From: DATEEW01 sp035273665
GTDB lineage: Bacteria; Pseudomonadota; Gammaproteobacteria; Burkholderiales; SG8-39
DNA length: 6,633 bases
Assembly: GCA_035273665.1 (NCBI GenBank)
Contig: DATEOW010000093.1
Span: forward strand, 1 to 6,633
Direction: 5' to 3'
Numbering within the stretch: position 1 is the first letter of the stretch; every line of letters begins with the position of its first letter. Of this stretch, positions 1-4,571 are shown piece after piece. A model generated the notes under the pieces. It had not been told where the DNA came from. It did not search any database and saw nothing but the letters and a program-made list of their open reading frames with translations. The position numbers and the translations under genes were made by a program.

Positions 1-1
1 G

Positions 2-55
2 CCGCTCGGTCTGCAATTGCAAGACATCGTGAATCGCTCCTATCTCTCTTCGTAG
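2..55 (+). CDS. Possible C-terminal tail of an upstream gene (partial)
   Basis: One frame reads 17 residues, PLGLQLQDIVNRSYLSS, from the left edge to a TAG stop at 53-55. The composition is protein-like, and a terminator-like hairpin on the same strand follows about 50 bases later, as expected after the end of a gene. The piece is too short to name a family. A competing reading is a divergent gene: on the minus strand an AGGAG (41-37) lies 9 bases before an ATG at 27-25, but only 9 codons are visible. Another + frame is open from base 1 to the TGA at 238-240, but its arginine-rich product looks non-coding. Sequence to the left of the window would decide. Confidence 0.3.
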   Translation, partial: PLGLQLQDIVNRSYLSS

Positions 56-57
56 AT

Positions 58-84
58 GTTGTCCGTTCGCCGACAACCTGTCGG
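58..84. promoter_or_regulatory. Overlapping inverted repeats, candidate enhancer-binding-protein site
   Basis: Two perfect 6-base inverted repeats share a central half-site. GTTGTC (58-63) pairs with GACAAC (72-77) across 8 bases, and CCGACA (70-75) pairs with TGTCGG (79-84) across 3 bases. The pattern TGTC/GACA/TGTC therefore occurs three times in 27 bases. The centres lie roughly 108-117 bases upstream of the transcription start predicted from the sigma-54 promoter, within the usual range for an activator of that class. The first pair also fits TGT-N10-ACA (60-75), the published NifA-type spacing, but this alone does not identify the regulator. No T-run follows on either strand in the right place, so it is not a terminator. 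Confidence 0.5.
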
Positions 85-104
85 AAAAAACGGCGTAGCA
101 CCCC

Positions 105-139
105 ACGCGCGGTGACAAAAGTCGCGCGTTTTTCTTTCT
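105..139 (+). terminator. Probable factor-independent terminator between activator site and promoter
   Basis: A 7-base GC-rich stem, ACGCGCG (105-111) with CGCGCGT (123-129), encloses an 11-base loop. It runs directly into a T-rich tail, TTTTTCTTTCT (129-139). On the + strand this is terminator architecture. It would stop transcripts arriving from the left before they enter the sigma-54 promoter region. The T-tract is interrupted by C and the loop is large, so efficiency is uncertain. Confidence 0.45.
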
Positions 140-157
140 CCACCTGGTTTGAAGCAA

Positions 158-174
158 CTGGCATCGGTCTTGCG
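158..174 (+). promoter_or_regulatory. Sigma-54 (RpoN) -24/-12 promoter
   Basis: The sequence CTGGCATCGGTCTTGCG matches the RpoN consensus TGGCAC-N5-TTGC. The invariant GG is at 160-161 and the invariant GC at 172-173, with exactly 10 bases between them as required. Eight of the nine core consensus bases in TGGCA and TTGC plus their spacing agree without any gap; the departure is T for C after TGGCA. The predicted start of transcription is about 184-185, giving a leader of roughly 52 bases before the GTG at 237. Such promoters need an ATP-dependent activator, and the inverted repeats at 58-84 are the candidate site. Confidence 0.8.
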
Positions 175-190
175 ATAAGCGATGGTCATG

Positions 191-205
191 GGCTCGACGG
201 GAGCC
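191..205 (+). other. Small stem-loop in the 5' leader
   Basis: GGCTC (191-195) and GAGCC (201-205) form a 5-base stem with a GACGG loop, only a few bases after the predicted 5' end of the mRNA. It is followed by an AT-rich stretch up to the ribosome binding site. It could protect the 5' end, but a hairpin this short can occur by chance. Confidence 0.3.
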
Positions 206-223
206 AAGCTTTAATAAACCAAC

Positions 224-230
224 GGAGAGA
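224..230 (+). promoter_or_regulatory. Ribosome binding site supporting a GTG start
   Basis: GGAG (224-227) within a purine run (GGAGAGAAGAA) lies 9 bases before the GTG at 237. The next in-frame ATG is codon 13, inside the signal peptide, so the GTG start is required to complete the signal sequence. Confidence 0.75.
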
Positions 231-236
231 AGAACT

Positions 237-761
237 GTGAAAAACTTTAAAGTTGTAACACTTGTAGCAGCGATGTTGTGTGCGCCCGTGGCCCTGGCCG
301 ATGGACGCGTTGATGTGAACATGAACCTGTACCACGTTGCCGGCGAAAAACTGGACAGCGGTCTGGGTCAGTTGTCCGCTACCTATACCGGCGCAGAATT
401 CATGCGTAACGAATTGAAAACCGTCGGTGAATCGCTCGATAGCGGCCTGGGTCAATTGTCGCCCCAGTACACCGGCGCCGAGTTCATGCGCAATGAATTG
501 AAAGTCGTGGGCGAGTCGCTCGATAGCGGCCTCGGTCAATTGTCCGCCAGCTACACCGGCGCCGAGTTCATGCAGAACGAACTGAAAGTTGTCGGCGAGT
601 CGCTCGATAGCGGCCTCGGCCAACTGTCCGCTAGCTACACCGGCGCAGAGTTCATGCAGAATGAATTGAAAGTTGTCGGCGAATCGCAAGACAACGGTTT
701 AGGCGAACTGACCAAAGCAGACGTGACCATTCTCGTCGCAATGGCTTCGCTGTCGAACTAA
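237..761 (+). CDS. Secreted tandem-repeat protein of unknown function
   Basis: I do not recognise this 174-residue protein. Residues 1-21 form a classic Sec signal peptide: Lys2 and Lys5, a hydrophobic core, and cleavage after Ala-Leu-Ala. Cys15 is not in a lipobox (it follows Met-Leu), so it is probably not a lipoprotein. The mature part, about 153 residues, consists almost entirely of a 28-residue repeat. Complete copies are at 36-63, 64-91, 92-119 and 120-147. A degenerate C-terminal copy is at 148-174 and a half-copy at about 27-35. The repeat core is GESLDSGLGQLS, then a Tyr-Thr-Gly-Ala-Glu-Phe-Met step, then NELKVV. It is acidic, and the mature protein has no Cys or Trp. There is no C-terminal PEP-CTERM or LPXTG-like sorting signal and no membrane segment. 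The gene has its own sigma-54 promoter and terminator, so it appears monocistronic. Export to the periplasm or outside is well supported; a structural, matrix or binding role is only a guess. Confidence 0.85.
   Translation: MKNFKVVTLVAAMLCAPVALADGRVDVNMNLYHVAGEKLDSGLGQLSATYTGAEFMRNELKTVGESLDSGLGQLSPQYTGAEFMRNELKVVGESLDSGLGQLSASYTGAEFMQNELKVVGESLDSGLGQLSASYTGAEFMQNELKVVGESQDNGLGELTKADVTILVAMASLSN
342..758 (+). repeat. 84-base coding tandem repeat (four full copies plus a degenerate one)
   Basis: Full units lie at 342-425, 426-509, 510-593 and 594-677, and a diverged 81-base end unit at 678-758. Units 3 and 4 encode identical peptides yet differ at 6 of 84 bases, every change being synonymous. 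Unit 1 differs most (GEK for GES, AT for AS, KTV for KVV). Unit 2 has Pro-Gln where units 3 and 4 have Ala-Ser. Units 1 and 2 have Arg, and units 3 and 4 Gln, before the conserved NELK. The gradient suggests that the array grew by duplication and is kept under selection on protein sequence. Confidence 0.95.
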
Positions 762-777
762 GTCGCAACTGCTCCGC

Positions 778-806
778 AAAAACCCGGCTTTCGAGCCGGG
801 TTTTTT
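778..806. terminator. Strong bidirectional terminator between convergent genes
   Basis: The stem ACCCGGCT (782-789) with AGCCGGGT (794-801) closes on a TTCG tetraloop (790-793). It is flanked by A-run 778-782 and T-run 801-806, so a U-tract follows the hairpin on either strand. It lies 16 bases after the stop of the repeat-protein gene. On the other strand it overlaps the glcF TAA stop (807-805). It probably ends both convergent transcripts. Confidence 0.9.
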
Positions 807-2025
807 ATTGGCCTGGCGGCGTCAACGCGCGATCGAGCAATTGAACCCAGTGCAGTACGGGAACGCTCGATTCGGCTTGCAGGTGCGAGAGGCAACCGAT
901 ATTTGCCGTGGCAATAAAGTCTGGCGTGCCGATTTGCAAAGCCTGTAGTTTGCGGGTACGCAACTCCCCGGCAATCTCCGGATGCAAGATGGAGTATGTG
1001 CCGGCGGAGCCGCAACACAGATGCGCCTCGTTCACCGGCGTCAATCGATAGCCGGCTCGCAGAAGCAGCGCTTCGACATTGCCCAGAATCCGCTGCCCGT
1101 GCTGCAAGCTGCAGGGCGATTGAAACGCTACTGTGCTCGAAAGCTGTGCTTGCTCGAAAGCGTCTGGCGAGATGATTTCGGAGAGGTCCTTCGTGATAGC
1201 GGAAATATGCGCCGCCTTCTCGCGATATCGATCATCTTGCGCAAGCAGACGTCCAAAGTCCTTCACTGTCACGCCGCAACCGCTCGCTGTCATGACGATT
1301 GCTTCGATCGCGCCGCTTTCAATCAGCGGCCACCAGCGATCGATCAGCCGTCGCATATCGTCGCGGCCAGCCTCCTGTTCGTTCAAATGGAAGCGAAGCG
1401 CACCGCAGCATCCGGCGCCGGGTGCTTCGATCAAGGAAATGCCGAGTCGATCGAGCACGCGCGCAGTGGCCGCGTTGATAGACGGCGCAAGCGAACCTTG
1501 CACGCATCCGGCAAGCGCAAGCATGCGACGCTGATGGCGGCTTTGCGGCCATACAACTTCTTCCTTGGGCGGGATGCGTTTGCGCATCGCCGCCGGCATG
1601 AGCGGTTTGAAAAGGCGGCCGAGGGACAAGGTCGCGTGAAAGATTTTTCGATTCGACAGCACGATGCCCAACGCGCGACGATGCATGCGTTCGAGCGGGC
1701 TACGGCGCGTGGCATCTTCAACCACTGCCCGGCCAATATCCACCAAGCGGCCATACTCCACACCGGAGGGGCACGCCGTCTCGCACGCACGGCAAGTCAG
1801 GCAGCGATCCAGGTGCAAACGCGTTTTATCCGTAACAGGCGCGCCTTCGAGCGCGCGTTTCATCAGATAAATTCGTCCGCGAGGACTATCAAGGTCATCG
1901 CCTAGAACTTGATAGCTTGGACAGACGGCGGTGCAGAAACCGCAATGCACGCACTTGGCGAGAATGGCCGAGGCTTCCGCGCCCTCCGGCGTATCGCGAA
2001 TAAAAGCCGCGAGTTCGCTATGCAT
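805..2025 (-). CDS. glcF: Glycolate oxidase iron-sulfur subunit GlcF
   Basis: GlcF is the electron-transfer subunit of membrane-associated glycolate oxidase. It passes electrons from the FAD subunits GlcD and GlcE towards the quinone pool. The 406-residue protein matches the usual length (about 407). Two 4Fe-4S ferredoxin motifs of the form C-x2-C-x2-C-x3-CP are present at Cys25/28/31/35 and Cys75/78/81/85. Two cysteine-rich CCG domains follow: Cys174 with Cys206-Cys207-Gly208 and Cys250, then Cys305 with Cys337-Cys338-Gly339 and Cys378. All expected cysteines are intact. The ATG at 2025 shares its A with the TAA stop of glcE (TAATG), which implies translational coupling; only a weak Shine-Dalgarno is visible. 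It is the last gene of the operon, and its stop lies in the shared terminator. The related GlcF-like subunits of D-lactate or LutE/LldE-type enzymes are less likely because glcD and glcE are adjacent. Confidence 0.96.
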   Translation of the reverse strand: MHSELAAFIRDTPEGAEASAILAKCVHCGFCTAVCPSYQVLGDDLDSPRGRIYLMKRALEGAPVTDKTRLHLDRCLTCRACETACPSGVEYGRLVDIGRAVVEDATRRSPLERMHRRALGIVLSNRKIFHATLSLGRLFKPLMPAAMRKRIPPKEEVVWPQSRHQRRMLALAGCVQGSLAPSINAATARVLDRLGISLIEAPGAGCCGALRFHLNEQEAGRDDMRRLIDRWWPLIESGAIEAIVMTASGCGVTVKDFGRLLAQDDRYREKAAHISAITKDLSEIISPDAFEQAQLSSTVAFQSPCSLQHGQRILGNVEALLLRAGYRLTPVNEAHLCCGSAGTYSILHPEIAGELRTRKLQALQIGTPDFIATANIGCLSHLQAESSVPVLHWVQLLDRALTPPGQ

Positions 2026-3080
2026 TAGAAGTCCGCATACATACGACCGCGATTAAAAATCCCGGCAGGATCGAAGCTGCGCTTGAGGTTAAGGTGAATC
2101 CGCATGCTTACCGGGTCCAAGGGCATGAAGCAGTCCCCACCCCTTTCACCGCGAAAGCGCACAGCGTGACCCTTTGCTTCCGCCGCGACGGCGTGGATGG
2201 TCGCTGCAGTCGCATCAGTCTTCAGCCAACGCAATGCGCCTCCCCACTCAATTAGTTGTTCACCGGGAAGATCGAGCGGCGGTGTGATGGCAGGCAAGGC
2301 AAGCCGCCAAAGCGCTTTGCCCCCTTGAAAGAATGCATGTTGATGTTCGCGTATATCCATCCAAAACTTTTGTGCGGACTCTCGTTCAAGTCGCTCGCCA
2401 CCTAAGCGGCGGCACGCGGCATCTACGGCTGCGGCCGCGCCCGCGAGGCGAATAAAAAGACGGCCCTCACACCACGTACTGGCGGTGACAGGCAGCGCTT
2501 GGCGCGCCCAGTCCTTGAGTGCAAGCAGCGCTTCCGGACAAGATCGGTCGTGAACAATGCTTTGTTCGGCTTGAGGCAAAGGCAACACTTTGAGCGACAC
2601 CTCCGCAATAAGACCGAGCGTGCCCAGCGAGCCGGTCATTAACCGGGAGACATCGTAGCCCGCAACATTCTTGATCACCTTACCGCCAAAATGCAGAAGC
2701 TTTCCCTCGCCATCGACAATTGATGTTCCCAGAACGAAGTCTCGCAACGCACCCGCGCTCATTCGGCGTGGTCCCGATAACCCGGCCGCGACACACCCAC
2801 CCACTGTGGCATCAGGACCGAAGTGCGGGGGTTCGAAAGGGAGGCATTGGCCTTGCGCTTGTAATACGCTTTCAAGCTCGCGCAACGCGGTGCCGCATCG
2901 AACGGTGATGACCAATTCCGAAGGTTCGTAATCGACAATGCCGCTATGGCTCCGCGTGTCGAGAATTTCGCCGTGCAATCCAAGCCCGTAAAAATCCTTG
3001 CTGCCACCGCCACGAAAACGCAGCGGCGTGCCCCGCTCCACCGCATCGCGAATAACCGCCTGGAAAACGTCGAGACTCAA
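2025..3080 (-). CDS. glcE: Glycolate oxidase FAD-binding subunit GlcE
   Basis: GlcE is the second flavin subunit of glycolate oxidase. The FAD-binding PCMH fold is clear. With the TTG start, RGGGSKDF is at about 23-30, the YEPSELVITV strand at 51-60, the PDATVGG...SGPRR region at 89-106, and KNVAGYDVSRLMTGSLGTLG at 137-156. The C-terminus ends in the family-typical FDPAGIFNRGRM. I place the start at the TTG at 3080, which overlaps the glcD stop as TTGA. The product is then 351 residues, close to E. coli GlcE (about 350), and no other ATG, GTG, TTG or CTG lies nearby upstream in frame. A GGAG lies 11 bases before this TTG. The frame stays open back to an ATG at 3320, but those 80 extra residues are arginine- and serine-rich, match nothing in the family, and are the out-of-frame reading of the glcD 3' end. 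The gene overlaps glcF by one base. Confidence 0.94.
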   Translation of the reverse strand: MSLDVFQAVIRDAVERGTPLRFRGGGSKDFYGLGLHGEILDTRSHSGIVDYEPSELVITVRCGTALRELESVLQAQGQCLPFEPPHFGPDATVGGCVAAGLSGPRRMSAGALRDFVLGTSIVDGEGKLLHFGGKVIKNVAGYDVSRLMTGSLGTLGLIAEVSLKVLPLPQAEQSIVHDRSCPEALLALKDWARQALPVTASTWCEGRLFIRLAGAAAAVDAACRRLGGERLERESAQKFWMDIREHQHAFFQGGKALWRLALPAITPPLDLPGEQLIEWGGALRWLKTDATAATIHAVAAEAKGHAVRFRGERGGDCFMPLDPVSMRIHLNLKRSFDPAGIFNRGRMYADF

Positions 3081-4561
3081 AAGCGCGGCAACTCCGGATG
3101 CGGCAACTGACCGCCATGAACATGCATGCCGCCGTACTCGGCGCAGCGTGCCAGTGTCGGAATCGCTTTGCCCGGATTGAGTAAGGACTGCGGATCGAAA
3201 GCTTTCTTCACCGCATAAAAGCGATCGCGTTCCGCTTCGCCGAATTGCACGCACATCTGACTTAGTTTCTCCACCCCGACGCCATGCTCGCCGGTGATGG
3301 TACCGCCCACCGCAATGCATTTTCGCAAGACCTCGTCGGCGAAAAGCTCGGTGCGATGCAGATCGCCCGGATCGCTCGCGTCAAAAAATACGAGTGGATG
3401 CAAATTGCCATCCCCGGCGTGAAAAACATTCGGACAACGTAAACCGTATTTGACTTCCAACTCGGCGATGAAGCGAAGCACCTCGCCGAGTTTTCTGCGC
3501 GGGATGGTGCCGTCCATACAGTAATAGTCCGGCGAAAGACGCCCCACAGCGGGAAAGGCCGCTTTGCGGCCCGACCAGAATTTCAAGCGCTCCGCTTCGT
3601 CGCTTGACAGCGTCATCCGTGTCGCCCCCGATGCTTCGAGAACGGTCTTCATGCGCGTGATCTCTTCGGCCACTTCTTCCACCGTGCCGTCCGATTCGCA
3701 TAAGAGAATCGCCGCCGCATCAAGATCGTACCCCGCGTGCACAAAAGCCTCGACGGCATAAGTAGCCGCGCGGTCCATCATTTCGAGGCCCGCCGGAATA
3801 ATGCCGGCTGCAATGATGTCGGCGACGGCGTCACCTGCCGTTTCAACATCATCGAAGGAGGCCATGATCACTTGCGCGCATTGCGGTTTGGGAAGCAGTT
3901 TCACACTGACTTCCGTGATCACCATGAGCATGCCTTCAGAACCGATCACGAGTGCCAGCAAATCGTAGCCGGGCGTATCGGGGGCCTCCGAGCCGAGCTC
4001 CAAAGGTTCGCCTGTCATGGTGTATCCGCGCACGCGCAGCACGTTGTGCACCGTCAAACCGTATTTCAAGCAATGAACGCCACCGGAGTTTTCCGCGACA
4101 TTGCCGCCGATGGTGCATGCGATCTGGCTCGACGGATCCGGTGCGTAGTACAAACCGAAGGGAGCGGCCAGTTCTGAAATGGAGGCGTTACGCACACCCG
4201 GTTGAACGACAGCGATACGCGCATCAGGGTCGATCTTCAACATACGCATGAACTTCGCCATAGACAGTAGAACGCCATCTCCCCGAGGCAGCGCACCGCC
4301 CGACAAACCGGTTCCAGCGCCGCGCGGCACGACGGGCACATTCAATGCGCTGCAGGTTCGCAGAATCCGTTGAACCTGTGCTTCGGTTTCGGGCAAAGCA
4401 ACGATCATGGGTAATTCACGATACGCCGTCAGGCCGTCGCACTCGTACACGCGGGTGTCTTCTTCCTCCCAAAGCACCGCACGCTCGGGCATGAACGCAC
4501 GCAATGCTGCCGCGACTTCATACTGCCTGACCGAATCGATATGTGGTTTATCCGAGTCCAA
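3077..4561 (-). CDS. glcD: Glycolate oxidase catalytic FAD subunit GlcD
   Basis: GlcD is the catalytic FAD-linked oxidase subunit that oxidises glycolate to glyoxylate, and in many species D-lactate as well. The 494 residues fit the family (about 499 in E. coli). The N-terminal FAD-binding PCMH domain shows PRGAGTGLSGG at 79-89, the PDPSSQ...GGNVAENSGG segment at 141-161, and an Ile-Gly-Ser-Glu-Gly turn near 206-210. The C-terminal FAD-oxidase domain shows FHAGDGNLHP at 380-389, GEHGVG at 424-429 and NPGK at 462-465. All are complete. The start appears to be TTG at 4561, preceded by AGAGG with 5-base spacing; the next in-frame Met is residue 24, too late for this family. It lies 8 bases after the transporter gene and overlaps glcE by 4 bases (TTGA). 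FAD-linked D-lactate dehydrogenase is the main alternative, but the adjacent glcE and glcF favour glycolate oxidase. Confidence 0.96.
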   Translation of the reverse strand: MDSDKPHIDSVRQYEVAAALRAFMPERAVLWEEEDTRVYECDGLTAYRELPMIVALPETEAQVQRILRTCSALNVPVVPRGAGTGLSGGALPRGDGVLLSMAKFMRMLKIDPDARIAVVQPGVRNASISELAAPFGLYYAPDPSSQIACTIGGNVAENSGGVHCLKYGLTVHNVLRVRGYTMTGEPLELGSEAPDTPGYDLLALVIGSEGMLMVITEVSVKLLPKPQCAQVIMASFDDVETAGDAVADIIAAGIIPAGLEMMDRAATYAVEAFVHAGYDLDAAAILLCESDGTVEEVAEEITRMKTVLEASGATRMTLSSDEAERLKFWSGRKAAFPAVGRLSPDYYCMDGTIPRRKLGEVLRFIAELEVKYGLRCPNVFHAGDGNLHPLVFFDASDPGDLHRTELFADEVLRKCIAVGGTITGEHGVGVEKLSQMCVQFGEAERDRFYAVKKAFDPQSLLNPGKAIPTLARCAEYGGMHVHGGQLPHPELPRF

Positions 4562-4566
4562 GCGTG

Positions 4567-4571
4567 CCTCT
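4567..4571 (-). promoter_or_regulatory. Ribosome binding site deciding the TTG start of glcD
   Basis: On the minus strand AGAGG overlaps the TAG stop of the transporter gene (4572-4570). It lies 5 bases before the TTG at 4561, the only acceptable initiation codon before residue 24 of GlcD. Confidence 0.65.

Noticed and set aside
12..21. 10-base palindrome TGCAATTGCA
   Set aside because: The symmetry does not extend further. It may lie in coding sequence and is short enough to occur by chance.
130..160. IHF site between the activator site and the sigma-54 promoter
   Set aside because: IHF sites are common in such promoters, but no acceptable match to WATCAA-N4-TTR is seen on either strand here.
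1..240. + frame open from the left edge to TGA 238-240, overlapping the GTG start as GTGA
   Set aside because: The product is arginine- and serine-rich with no domain. The stretch contains a terminator-like hairpin and a sigma-54 promoter, which are better explanations for the region.
237..299. Lipoprotein signal at Cys15 of the repeat protein
   Set aside because: The residues before Cys15 are Ala-Met-Leu, which does not fit a lipobox; an Ala-Leu-Ala signal peptidase I site follows at 19-21.
186..689. 167-residue minus-strand ORF with its own regular repeats
   Set aside because: It is the antisense reading of the 84-base repeats, whose length is a multiple of three and so keeps every frame periodic. 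It runs through the promoter leader, and the + strand product has a real signal peptide and only synonymous changes between units 3 and 4.
342..758. CRISPR-like or non-coding tandem array
   Set aside because: Units are contiguous 84-base coding copies without spacers and with silent drift, so this is a protein repeat.
982..1905. 307-residue + strand ORF opposite glcF
   Set aside because: It lies antisense to a glcF with all cysteine motifs intact. Its composition is that of a shadow frame, and no ribosome site is evident.
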